Assembly (NCBI RefSeq): GCF_029203305.1
Contig: NC_089462.1
Coordinates: 1,240,001-1,304,000, forward strand
Source of the DNA: Yamadazyma tenuis
Lineage: Eukaryota > Ascomycota > Pichiomycetes > Serinales > Debaryomycetaceae
DNA: 64,000 nucleotides
Direction of reading: 5' to 3'
In this document: positions 40,687 through 50,627 of the stretch, piece after piece
How positions within the stretch are numbered: position 1 is the first letter of the stretch
How the letters are laid out: every line of letters starts with the position of its first letter
Translations under genes and position numbers: made by a program
The notes under the pieces: generated by a model
The model's database searches: none
Told to the model about the DNA's origin: nothing
The model's input: the letters and a program-made list of their open reading frames with translations, nothing else

Positions 40687-41333
40687 ATGTCTGGTATGTA
40701 CCGTGAACTGGAAATTCAAACTAAGTATACAAGGAGGGTTTAATATCTGCTAAACTAAATGCCAATAATGTCTAGACTGCATCGAAATTCCAGCAAATCC
40801 CCCAAAATGTTACTTCCTACGTATATTTGTGAAATGATAAATGACACTGATTATAGCCGTGTCCCAAACCATTCCACACTGGGATCAGCTTATGAACTCC
40901 ATCTTACTTTTGCTGTTTGATCGAATATTCCCCGCATGAGTCACCTTACTAACCTCGTATATTAGTTGATTTCAACACCGTCGCAACTGAATTCTGTAAC
41001 TTCTACTATCAGCAATTCGATTCTGATAGAACACAATTGGGTAACTTGTACAGAGATCAATCAATGTTGACTTTCGAAACCTCTCAATTACAAGGTGCTA
41101 AAGATATTGTTGAAAAGTTGGTATCTTTACCATTCCTGAAAGTGAGCCATAGAGTTTCTACCTTAGATGCTCAACCAGCTTCTCCTAATGGTGATATTTT
41201 GGTGATGGTCACCGGGGAGTTGTTGATTGATGAAGAACAAAACGCTCAGCGTTACTCTCAAGTATTTCATTTGATCCCAGATGGAAGCTCATACTATGTT
41301 TTTAACGATATCTTTAGATTAAACTACTCTTAG
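40687..41333 (+). CDS. NTF2: Nuclear transport factor 2, two exons
   Basis: Exon 1 is 40687-40693 (ATG TCT G) and exon 2 is 40966-41333, giving 124 residues. The product starts [20 protein letters not shown] and runs through [19 protein letters not shown] to [10 protein letters not shown], nearly the same as yeast Ntf2 along its whole length. Ntf2 is a homodimer that carries Ran-GDP into the nucleus through FG nucleoporins. Without the intron the frame would lack its first 27 residues. Confidence 0.96.
40694..40965 (+). other. Intron of NTF2
   Basis: The donor is GTATGT at 40694-40699, the branch point is a consensus TACTAAC at 40947-40953, and the acceptor is TAG at 40963-40965. It is 272 bases long and interrupts codon 3 after its first base. 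Confidence 0.95.
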
Positions 41334-41521
41334 ACATAGGGCTACCTCTAGGGGGGTGGGTCTTATGTTTTTGGGTAATCTCTATATGTGTTTTTGTTAG
41401 ATCTCAGCTCATTCAGTATTAATAATATATAAGTTGTTGTGCAGAGATACTAGAAAGACTTCATTGCAAGGTGTCGCGGTGTTGATGTAAAATCCCCAAT
41501 TTCATTTCTTTTTAACAAACA

Positions 41522-43381
41522 ATGGAATCAAATACACCAATTGTACCAAAGAGACCCAACAAAAGTGCTTTGATTGAATCAAATTCCTTGGAGGAATATG
41601 TGGAATCTGATACGTTAGTTTCTATTGAAGGATCTAGCAAAGATTCCGAGTCACCATCCACTCCGAGAGTTCCCAAGAGGCCCATCAAACCGGATCCTAT
41701 CAATGCTGACTCGGCAAATTCATTTCCCCTAGTCTCACAGAGGTCTACGTCTCATGAAGAAGGGCAATTGAACTCGGTAGCGAATGCTGAAGGCGATGTC
41801 AATGAGATTGAAGAGGTTGATAATGATGATAATGATGGTGATGGAGATAAGACGCCTGGCAATTCCAACACTAAGATCAGCTTTAAGGATGATATGCCCT
41901 CTGATGTTGACAATTTAGTAGGCACTGATACGTCAAGCTTTGATGATGATCAAGAGACTGTTCTGCAAGAGAAAGAAGAACAGCTTGAACTGAACGAAAG
42001 TCATGCCCCAGAAAACATGACTAAAGAGTCTATCATTGCTTCGAACGTCATGCCTATAATTCCAAAGCGACCTGCTAAATTTGCTTTACCTGCTCTTGAC
42101 GATTCCTTGAGTGCTAAAGAAAGTTCCAAAGAAACTGATGGGGATATAATGCCAATTATCCCGATAAGACCAATGAAAAAGAAAGAGAACCAGACTGATT
42201 CTAAAGAAGTTCAATCCCTTGCATCTTCGGGCCATATCAGCATAGATGATAGCTCTTCAAATGTAAGTGTAGAAACGCTGAAAGATTCCAAATCCCTTGA
42301 AACACCCCTAGACCACCCTCCTGAAGATGAAAACCATGAAGCAGCGAATGAACAACCCATATCTAAAGCAAGTTCTGAAACAAAAGAGGTAGTTACAGCC
42401 GCTGACTCTGTCCATTTGGTGCAAGTCAAACCTATTATCCCTGTACGACCAAAACCGAAGGTAAAATCATCTTCAGACGCGACCTCAGTGGTTTCGTCTT
42501 CATCAGAAGGTCCAATAAATGAGAGAAAGGCTCCTCCCCCAAAGCCAAAAAAATTATCATCCAAGATAGCTGCATTTCAGGAAATGCTCAATAAAGCGCC
42601 TTCAATTGGAGCCCTTGATTCCAATTCGGGCTCCGTTTCTCGTGGACAGTTGTCTAATTCACATATAAAGTTCGCCCAGAACTTACAAGGAATTGTTGGG
42701 AAAGGATTTGCGTTGCCAGGGATGGTAGATCCCAGCAAGGACACACTCCCTATTGACCACCAGCGAGACACTATTGAAGCTAAGATACTAGAAGACCCTC
42801 ATGAGGTAAATGAGTATGGATCTGAAGCTCAGAAGGTTTCAACCAGAAGAGCCAAAGGCCCTAGGGGAAAGAAATTGCCTAAAATCTTATCTACACCTTT
42901 GAGTATACGGCTGGAATCTAAGTTTAAGATAGTCGAGCATAACTTGTGGTCTGTTGAACTTAAAAGGATTACCCCTGTCGAAACTCTTCGTGTATCCAAA
43001 GCCTCTAGCTTGCTGATGGTTACAGAAATAAATGAAAGGACCTTAGAATCTCAAAATTCTTCAAGCGAAGTGAATGTCCCCAATGAAAAACTCAACGAAC
43101 CACATGAAATTGCTAAAGAAGTTCATGAGTCAAGCAAAAAGTCTGAAAAGGATGCAATCATAACTGATAGGATTCCTGAATCTGATGAAGTAGAAACAGA
43201 AGGAGCACATTTATGTTTATTGCACTCGAAAAGTCCCCATGAGAAAGAAACGGAAGAGGTTCTAGGTGCACCAGAAGAGCTCAAGCAAGATTATCCCACT
43301 TGCAAAGAGAATTTGATAAGCAATGAAGAGAAAGAAACCTCGGTTTCTGCTAATAGTATCACAGAAAAATTTTCTGAATAG
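41522..43381 (+). CDS. AIM21: Actin-patch protein Aim21
   Basis: This 619-residue, mostly disordered, acidic protein has five short Pro-Lys/Arg-Pro SH3-ligand motifs (PIVPKRP, RVPKRP, PIIPKRP, PIIPIRP, PIIPVRP near residues 6, 48, 176, 208 and 302). The diagnostic part is KAPPPKPKKLSSKIAAFQEML, split here by the line break of the domain, followed by GKGFALPGMVDP and RRAKGPRGKKLP. S. cerevisiae Aim21 is recruited to cortical actin patches by SH3 proteins such as Bbc1 and Abp1, and with Tda2 regulates barbed-end growth through capping protein. The ATG is 41522. Confidence 0.8.
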   Translation: MESNTPIVPKRPNKSALIESNSLEEYVESDTLVSIEGSSKDSESPSTPRVPKRPIKPDPINADSANSFPLVSQRSTSHEEGQLNSVANAEGDVNEIEEVDNDDNDGDGDKTPGNSNTKISFKDDMPSDVDNLVGTDTSSFDDDQETVLQEKEEQLELNESHAPENMTKESIIASNVMPIIPKRPAKFALPALDDSLSAKESSKETDGDIMPIIPIRPMKKKENQTDSKEVQSLASSGHISIDDSSSNVSVETLKDSKSLETPLDHPPEDENHEAANEQPISKASSETKEVVTAADSVHLVQVKPIIPVRPKPKVKSSSDATSVVSSSSEGPINERKAPPPKPKKLSSKIAAFQEMLNKAPSIGALDSNSGSVSRGQLSNSHIKFAQNLQGIVGKGFALPGMVDPSKDTLPIDHQRDTIEAKILEDPHEVNEYGSEAQKVSTRRAKGPRGKKLPKILSTPLSIRLESKFKIVEHNLWSVELKRITPVETLRVSKASSLLMVTEINERTLESQNSSSEVNVPNEKLNEPHEIAKEVHESSKKSEKDAIITDRIPESDEVETEGAHLCLLHSKSPHEKETEEVLGAPEELKQDYPTCKENLISNEEKETSVSANSITEKFSE

Positions 43382-43791
43382 CTTTTCACCTTTTATCTTC
43401 TATATTTGAATCCCACTTGGTAATTCACCTCTAATTATATTGTGTAAGTCTACCTGGATAAGTAAATGTCGCACTCAAGACTATGACTATATTTTTCATG
43501 TCAAGCCAAGTAAGTAAAACTCGCGCTCAGCTGAGTGGTTGCAAAAAAGTGCCAGCGTCTTTGTGTGCTCGCGTGGTTATCTTGTTTGTGGATCAGCACG
43601 AGTATATAAAGAGTGATTGTCTCATCAGTAGAATTTCTCTTCTTCCCACTCTTTTATTTCCAAGTTTGTTCTTAAACAGTTTGAATTAAAACCTTTAAGA
43701 AAGAACCCCGAAATATATCCCACTTACGCTTCACAGCTCTAACCTTCTAACTTCGTGAGAGTCAGAAGCCAGGATTAACTAAAAAGTCAAG
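43382..43791 (+). promoter_or_regulatory. Intergenic region upstream of the interrupted gene
   Basis: This 410-base spacer has a TATA-like GTATATAAAG at about 43602-43611. A frame at 43483-43689 has no coding features. Confidence 0.4.
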
Positions 43792-45251
43792 ATGATGTTC
43801 GTCCCAACCAACCACAGATCCGTTGAAACTGATTTTCATTTCAGTATCAATGTAAGCCACCCCCAGTTCAACTTACCACCAAAGTCAAAGTTCCGGCAGT
43901 TTATGGCCAACATAAAGGAAACCTTCATTCATCCCAAGTACAGAGGTCCCAAGCACAAAGTCAGGAGAATCAAAAAAAAGCTGTTGATCCCTCAAAACAA
44001 AATTAATCATCACAGATCAAAATACGAAAACAAGAAAAGGGACTTTAGGGAAAAGATAGCAAATGGAAAGGACAAAGTGCATGCCAAGAAGGAGAAGCTC
44101 TTCAAACGTTTTAAGTATGCTAAAACACATGTCAAGTGCTTTTTCGCTTCTGGCACAAAGAGGATGAGTCGGATCCACAAAACCCAAAGCTTGAGAACTA
44201 GAGTAATGCTCCACCAAAGAAAGTTGAGCTGGAAGTGCAGAGCTGATTCAAAGAAGATGAAGGCCTTGATTATTGTCAAGAAATTGAAGGCCCTCATCAA
44301 ATCTTTTATCAGCTCAAGTGCCTACGACTGGCATTCCAAGGTTAGAAACTTTCAGAGGAGAGTTTCTAAAATCAGGTTAAAGTTTAGAGACAGGAGCTAC
44401 AGGCTCCTTGAAAACACAAATATCCAGCTCATGATATTTATGTGCAAATTCAAGGGCATCTTTAACTGGTTAAAGTTGTCCATTCTGCTGCTGATGAGAA
44501 AAATGTGTTCCTCGATGTGCCAGATTTTTGCAACCGCGAAACGGAAACGTTCTCACTTGCGGTTAAAGTTTAGAGACAGGAAACTTAGGCTCAAAGAAAA
44601 GTTGAAGACCTTAGCCAGAAAGGTCAGATACCTCAGGTCTTGCATCCAGAGAGTTTTCTTATGGCCAATGGAAAAGATGGTTTCTATGATCAAAATATCG
44701 ATTAAACTTATTGAAGAGAAACTTAATCGGTGGGGTTTAGATGATAAGAAAATGAGATTTGATTTCTTTGTCAATGATTCCAAGGACACAATTCAAACCA
44801 TCAAAGTAGATACCAAATATCGTTGTCAAAATCTCCTCGAGTTTATTATAGAAGAGATTCAGTTGGAAATTTGCTATAGGAGAAGCGAGATTCCGCAAAA
44901 ATTGAAGAGCTTGGAATCAGTGTTATCTGAAATGCGGAGACATATCGAAGTCAGAATCTCGTGTCGGGTTCTGCATCTCAAAGTGAATCATCCACGTTTG
45001 TTCAAGTTCAACTCTTATTTCAGGACGGGATTTGAAGCTACTCCAAGACCATTGAACGAAATTGACAAGTTCTGGATCGATTATAACAAGACTAGATCCA
45101 GGACATTTAGAGATGATGATCGTCACGTTTCCTACAGACTGCATCACCTATATGCAGCAGGTAGAGAAAGAACCTTCCAAAGGAATTTGAATTCTACTCA
45201 ATTTGAAAATCATGCAGCGCTGATCCATCCTGAAAATAGTTGTGGGTATTA
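43792..45251 (+). pseudogene. 5' part of a basic, helical host gene split by a transposon
   Basis: 486 codons are open up to the TA at 45250-45251 where a Tc1-like element begins. The chromosomal frame then runs 24 codons into the element and stops at 45324. The protein is very rich in Lys and Arg and mostly helical, with an internal near-repeat (RLKFRDR at two places, from DNA at about 44374 and 44559). No domain is recognised. The missing C-terminal 205 codons lie at 50675-51292 in the same frame. The intact allele would encode about 691 residues. As it stands the product is truncated with a short foreign tail. Confidence 0.75.
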
Positions 45252-45298
45252 CAGTGTTTTCTGCATGAATATCGCACCCCCCTTTTATGGATGTCGCA
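45252..45298 (+). repeat. Left terminal inverted repeat of the outer element
   Basis: 47 positions pair with 50628-50674 with 39 identical. Fixed blocks are CAGTGTTTTC at 1-10, GCATGAATA at 12-20, CGCAC at 22-26 and GGATGTCGCA at 38-47. Confidence 0.88.
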
Positions 45299-45688
45299 TA
45301 CTCAGTTGTATTAATTTCGGGTGACCCATCGCCTTAATGACGTATATCTCTTCGAATAATTTCGTAGTCGCAAGAAAAATTTGTCACTTGTTAGGATCGT
45401 TAAAGACGTTAGCCCTATGTTTTATTTTACGTATCTCTTTTTCAAAAAAAGTCGTATATTGTATGTAATTATATCGTAGTTATAAACTAAAAATGGCTCG
45501 AACGAAAGGGACGAAATTCGCACCGGGGTGGAACGAATATCGTAGGAGAAAGTCAAAATTTGTCGCACCGCAACAACGCTAAATGCGCACAACCAAAGTG
45601 AAAAATATCGTTTTGCAATCATTTAAATAACGGGTACACATGTATATTAATATCGTACGTGCTTTACGTTAATGCCGCAAACATATAG

Positions 45689-47017
45689 CTAAAGAGGTTG
45701 CTTTTCCAAGCAAGTCGTGAAACAGTTCTCTGAGTGCCTAATACTGTTCTGTATGTGCTCCACAGGGATTTTATTAGCAGCTTCTTTGATTCTAGAAGTG
45801 AGAGTTTCTTTCTGAAGGAGCTTTTCCCTCTTCAATTTACTCTTTAGCTGGTGCCAAAACTGCTCAATTGGGTTAAGCTCAGGAGAGAATGGAGGCAAAT
45901 AGAGAAGTCTGTATCCTCGAGCCTTGATAATTCTAGCAATACTGGCATTTTTATGAATACTAGCGTTATCCATGACCAAATAAGCGTTTTTCATAATAGG
46001 ATGCACATCGAGAACTTCCATTACATCGAGAAGGAATTGTTTGTAATGACCGGTCACGGTTCCCTTCGAAGTATTTTCTGCTTTATCCAAGTCTATCTTG
46101 CGCTTCTTATTCAGAGAAGGGCTTTTTGGTTTTCTAAGACTGAGCTGAACTACCCCATGATAGCACACAGCTCCCAAAATTGTTCTATTTTCAGCACGAG
46201 TTGATGGTGTCTTGACTACAGGGGTTATTCCCTTTGTTGCCCACCCTCTTGAACGTTTCATGTTGATGTGAAAGCCTGCTTCATCTATAAACACACAGTT
46301 TTGAGTGTACTCAATATCAGATTCTAGCACCGATGTTACATATTCGAATCTTTCTTGTATCTTCTTGAAAGAGTTTCTTTCTACGCTCTCCTTACGTGCT
46401 ACTTTAAAAGTCAACACACACTCGTCCTTCAAGAACTTATGAAGGGTGGTCTTACTAACACTTAATCCCATGAAAGATTGGCTCAAATCTTCTAGCATGT
46501 CATCCAAAGTGCAAGAAGGATTGTCATCTACAAATCCTTTCACATGATCTTTGTGGTCATCATTGAGCTTGGGTTTAGCCACCTTTCCTCTCGTTTTTGC
46601 AATTGGTAGCTCTTCGTCTCCTGTTTCTTTGAATTCCTTCACCCAACGTTGAGCATTCCTTGGTTTGATACCTGGTTGCTTAGCAATTGAGGCAATTGAG
46701 GCCCCTGGCTTCTCTATCCATAGATCAAAAAATTCTTCTCGATCTTTTGTACTATAAACTCTATAATGTCTTGTTGCTTTACCATCGTCATCATTATCTG
46801 ACGAGCTCTCGTCGTCATTCGTGCCTTTCTTCTTCAGAGCACTTCTTTCCACAGCAGGGTCACTCAAGCCTGATCTAACAACTTCTCGATACTCTGTCAA
46901 ATCAGTAAGCTTTTCGAGTGGCATACAATCATCAATGTCTGCTTCATCGAGAATTCGAAACCCTTGCTCGTCAACCATATTACTGTCACCATCATCATAT
47001 ACGAATTGGTATTTCAT
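45689..47017 (-). CDS. Tc1/mariner-type DD34E transposase
   Basis: This 442-residue intact frame starts with the ATG at 47017-47015. An acidic leader is followed by a helix-turn-helix (SIASIAKQPGIKPRNAQRWV) and a second helical DNA-binding part (NPSCTLDDMLEDL, VSKTTLHKFL). The catalytic domain has VFIDEAGFHIN, YLVMDNASIHK and LPPFSPELNPIEQFWHQLK. The second Asp and the Glu are separated by 34 residues, so this is a DD34E enzyme. It cuts and pastes DNA at TA sites. No stop or frameshift is visible, so it may be active. It is related to the IS630-Tc1 group, which includes the Cirt elements of Candida. Confidence 0.92.
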   Translation of the reverse strand: MKYQFVYDDGDSNMVDEQGFRILDEADIDDCMPLEKLTDLTEYREVVRSGLSDPAVERSALKKKGTNDDESSSDNDDDGKATRHYRVYSTKDREEFFDLWIEKPGASIASIAKQPGIKPRNAQRWVKEFKETGDEELPIAKTRGKVAKPKLNDDHKDHVKGFVDDNPSCTLDDMLEDLSQSFMGLSVSKTTLHKFLKDECVLTFKVARKESVERNSFKKIQERFEYVTSVLESDIEYTQNCVFIDEAGFHINMKRSRGWATKGITPVVKTPSTRAENRTILGAVCYHGVVQLSLRKPKSPSLNKKRKIDLDKAENTSKGTVTGHYKQFLLDVMEVLDVHPIMKNAYLVMDNASIHKNASIARIIKARGYRLLYLPPFSPELNPIEQFWHQLKSKLKREKLLQKETLTSRIKEAANKIPVEHIQNSIRHSENCFTTCLEKQPL

Positions 47018-47234
47018 TGTCGCTTTATTTTAGATAAAGTAGTTGTAAAAGCGATATTAATTTATCCCCTGTCGCGACAATTTACATTTCTCTCTGCGAA
47101 TTTTATACACCTCGACCCACGAATTTGAAAATCGAGCGAGACGAAATTAAATTGGGCGGAAAGCGAACTTTTCTACAGTGCTGTGCGACATTAATAGAGG
47201 TCAAATACGCTTGGATTATACTTACCCAGCGATA

Positions 47235-48300
47235 CAGTGTTTTCAGAATAAATAGCGAACCTTCGTAATGAGGATGTCGCATTAACATACTTTCAGTTTC
47301 GTTCTAGCATAAATTTTATATCGCGTGGGACAGGTTCGAACGCCGGAAACTCGGAATATAAATATCGCAAGTATACACTGGAATATCGGAATATCGTTCG
47401 TAAAAGAAAGTAATGTCGCTATTCGTATATTTAATACGAAAAATATCGAGTCTGAAACATTAAAGACTTGACGGAAAATAATGATAATCCAAAACGATAA
47501 CTTCTCTACCACTCGGGCAAATATCCCAACACTCTTGAATAGAAACAATGCTGAGTATCACATTGGTAATATATGTAATATATAAGATAGCTAATGAATA
47601 TATCGTATATATGTATATATGGATCTGCCACTTATAAATTTCGCTTTGTATCGAATCCAATATCCTTGCTTCTACTGAGAAAGGAGATAAATTGAATACA
47701 TATGATTTGTTATGAACAAATTCCTAACAAATGACTGAGAGCTTGACTAATTTGGGAGCCCCGCTTTCGCGACGATCACTACATTTTTAGGGCGAATGTG
47801 TCACAAAACCTACGTGACTAACGCCGGAAAAAGTCTCATGGTGTACTTATACCAGGATTGTTCCATAATTAATCCCCTTATTGATTAAATATGAAAATTG
47901 TTTTTGCAATTGGTTTTTTTGTTCTGTTTCTTAGTTTTTGCTCAGCTGCCACTTCACAGCAATCCTTAGAATTACAGAGTAACATCACGAAATGGTTTCA
48001 CCATGTAACAGAGGAAGGTTTGAATAATTGGGGCCAGATAGAGCTTACTTTAGATGATAATGAGTTACTGGTGTATTATAGTGATTTCCACAACGGTACA
48101 TCCCCGGAGTCATTGCGTATCAGAACTGTTTCTGCTAACATGTGTCCCTTAATGGTCAGACACTATTTTGATAGGCCAGCACCTACCGATGCGAATATTG
48201 TTGCTTCCCTGCATGGCGATATCACTACCAGAGAATACCTGCCAGAAATTAGTTTTGGGGCGTTTGACGTGTCTGCTCTCAACTTTCAAGTGGCAAACTC
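47235..48300 (+). repeat. Left inverted arm of the inner element
   Basis: This arm is near-identical to the reverse complement of 49391-50451. Seen differences include a seven-T tract here against six on the right arm (47914-47920 versus 49767-49772), CTAAC against CCAAC near 47730, and C against T at offset 22 of the terminal repeat. Similarity stops abruptly at GGCAAACTC. Confidence 0.88.
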
Positions 48301-48322
48301 CCGCGGAAGTTCAGATCTGTGA
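47891..48322 (+). pseudogene. Truncated copy of a K28-like secreted toxin-like gene
   Basis: A 143-residue frame starts at ATG 47891 with an intact signal peptide (MKIVFAIGFFVLFLSFCSA). It has N-glycosylation sequons (NIT, NGT) and follows the first part of the longer copy at 49795-48966. At 48301, where the inverted arm ends, the sequence switches and the frame closes after six unrelated codons. It therefore lacks the Kex2 site, the cysteine-rich domain and the HDEL end. It could still be secreted as a short protein; such truncated precursors can act as immunity factors in other killer systems, but that is speculation here. Confidence 0.7.
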
Positions 48323-48965
48323 ACTTGTGGTTCACTAAAATTGTTAGTTGGACCAGGAAGCAGCGCAGGCAGCTGTCAGTTTAGGTGGCTTAAGCACGAA
48401 TTAGTGGGCCACGTCAACCAAGAGAGATACTTGAGTATTTTATATACTGTATTACGAACGTTGGAGATATGTACGATAGGAGACCGGAGATGATTGGTTG
48501 ACATTAAGAATATAATTAGTCGAGAAAATGGGATAAGAGATATCGGAAAGCGTTACTTGAAACTCTTCAATTAAGATACTGTAGTTACACATAATAAATA
48601 AACTATTTAAATTGTTAACAGCGCCCAACCCAGCAAGCTTGTCCAAAATTTTGCTGATGACTGAAAAGGCGATTTACAGAAATCTTGTTTTATTCAATTA
48701 TCATGAGCTGATATGTAGCACAATTTCTTAGAAAAAAGCTCTTGTAAATGTTCGAGTTGTGAATTTTGAACTGGATGAGTCCAAGGATATATATTATAGA
48801 CTATGTGAGATAAGTTTACGATACTTGAAAGATATTCAGTGCCAAGGGCAAGGCAAGACAAGAATGGAATCTTTTGGGAGGTTCTCCATTTGTAGGTACT
48901 TCTGGTTCCCGTAGTAGCAAATATTCCCTGAGACTATCGACTGTCTCCCTGATAAGAACGAGTAT
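48323..48965. other. Unique centre of the inner element
   Basis: These 643 bases lie between the stop of the truncated copy and the stop of the long copy. The DNA is AT-rich except for a GC-richer 100 bases just after the arm junction. No frame has coding features. It would be the loop of a hairpin formed by the two arms. Confidence 0.5.
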
Positions 48966-49795
48966 TCACAATTCATCGTGGTCCCAGGTTGTTCCACATC
49001 CATCACATTCACAGTAATTCTTCGTATACTTAGCACCAGCCCAAATCTTGTAAGAATACATGTTATACTTTGCGCAACCACTATGATTAGGGTATAAACC
49101 ATAATAGTGGTCATCCCCTTTGGCACACCAATGATGTGGCCACAAATGATAAACGATCTCGTAATAACATCTGGCATTATGAACCCAAGCTGACTTCGCA
49201 TAATCATACGAGTTATGGCAGTCACCCAATTCAGTGGTCCAAGTATGTTCCACAAGGAACGGTGTTTCACTATCATCGCAATCACTATTTTCGTGCCTGT
49301 AAACAGTTCCCCATACAACATTTCGCTTTTGTACGGGTGAACTTGAATAATCACTTGAATTGTTTCTTTGGGCACCTCCAAGCTGCGAGTTTGCCACTTG
49401 AAAGTTGAGAGCAGACACGTCAAACGCCCCAAAACTAATTTCTGGCAGGTATTCTCTGGTAGTGATATCGCCATGCAGGGAAGCAACAATATTCGCATCG
49501 GTAGGTGCTGGCCTATCAAAATAGTGTCTGACCATTAAGGGACACATGTTAGCAGAAACAGTTCTGATACGCAATGACTCCGGGGATGTACCGTTGTGGA
49601 AATCACTATAATACACCAGTAACTCATTATCATCTAAAGTAAGCTCTATCTGGCCCCAATTATTCAAACCTTCCTCTGTTACATGGTGAAACCATTTCGT
49701 GATGTTACTCTGTAATTCTAAGGATTGCTGTGAAGTGGCAGCTGAGCAAAAACTAAGAAACAGAACAAAAAACCAATTGCAAAAACAATTTTCAT
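48966..49795 (-). pseudogene. Long copy of a K28-like secreted, HDEL-terminated toxin-like gene, start out of frame
   Basis: The long frame encodes a hydrophobic signal-like start, an N-terminal region with sequons, a Kex2 site (VQKR, near residue 160 of the open frame), and a C-terminal domain of about 118 residues with eight cysteines that ends DHDEL. Signal, KR cut, Cys-rich C-terminal chain and HDEL match the plan of the K28 viral killer preprotoxin, whose beta chain uses HDEL for retrograde travel through the ER. Sequence identity to K28 is not claimed. The ATG that corresponds to the other copy (49795-49793) is out of frame because the following T tract is one base shorter, and the open frame itself has no ATG until well inside. 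This copy therefore looks broken, unless it is a sequencing error in a homopolymer. Confidence 0.7.
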
Positions 49796-50451
49796 ATTTA
49801 ATCAATAAGGGGATTAATTATGGAACAATCCTGGTATAAGTACACCATGAGACTTTTTCCGGCGTTAGTCACGTAGGTTTTGTGACACATTCGCCCTAAA
49901 AATGTAGTGATCGTCGCGAAAGCGGGGCTCCCAAATTAGTCAAGCTCTCAGTCATTTGTTGGGAATTTGTTCATAACAAATCATATGTATTCAATTTATC
50001 TCCTTTCTCAGTAGAAGCAAGGATATTGGATTCGATACAAAGCGAAATTTATAAGTGGCAGATCCATATATACATATATACGATATATTCATTAGCTATC
50101 TTATATATTACATATATTACCAATGTGATACTCAGCATTGTTTCTATTCAAGAGTGTTGGGATATTTGCCCGAGTGGTAGAGAAGTTATCGTTTTGGATT
50201 ATCATTATTTTCCGTCAAGTCTTTAATGTTTCAGACTCGATATTTTTCGTATTAAATATACGAATAGCGACATTACTTTCTTTTACGAACGATATTCCGA
50301 TATTCCAGTGTATACTTGCGATATTTATATTCCGAGTTTCCGGCGTTCGAACCTGTCCCACGCGATATAAAATTTATGCTAGAACGAAACTGAAAGTATG
50401 TTAATGCGACATCCTCATTACGAAGGTTCACTATTTATTCTGAAAACACTG
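49391..50451 (-). repeat. Right inverted arm of the inner element
   Basis: This is the partner of 47235-48300. It contains the 5' part of the long toxin-like gene and about 650 bases of upstream DNA with TATCG and TATATA words. Beyond 49391 toward lower coordinates only this copy continues into the cysteine-rich domain. Confidence 0.88.
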
Positions 50452-50627
50452 TATTATAGTTCTTGAAAAGCCGAAAATCATTGATTTCTTGAACGTCAAA
50501 ATTCATGATAGTGAGCGAAGTCAAACCAAGAGAACCTACGAATTTATTCTGATGTCTTTGGCGCAATTTGAAGATTTCAAGTGCGCTATTATTTCTTTAT
50601 CATAGGCGTATTTAAAATAGATCCAAG

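Larger units (their letters stand above)
47235..50451. mobile_element. Inner non-autonomous element carrying two toxin-like genes in inverted arms
   Basis: This 3.2 kb element is flanked by TA (47233-47234 and 50452-50453) inside the outer transposon. Its ends carry the same spaced motif as the outer element (CAGTGTTTTC at 1-10, AATA at 17-20, GGATGTCGCA at 38-47). It encodes no transposase. Two near-identical arms of about 1.06 kb (47235-48300 and 49391-50451) face each other across about 1.09 kb. Each arm starts a copy of a K28-like secreted protein gene. It is probably mobilised by the outer element's enzyme or a close relative, which is inference. Confidence 0.82.

Noticed and set aside
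47325..47345. GGTTCGAACGCC, like a tRNA B box, in both arms of the inner element (also near 50341-50352)
   Set aside because: No A box at a suitable distance and no cloverleaf stems; probably chance.
48836..49519. 227-codon frame overlapping the long toxin-like gene
   Set aside because: It is a shadow frame of the HDEL-terminated frame and lacks a signal peptide or motif.
50160..50190. TTGCCCGAGTGGTAGAG, like the 5' part of a serine or leucine tRNA
   Set aside because: No matching B box or acceptor stem within 90 bases; at most a relic.
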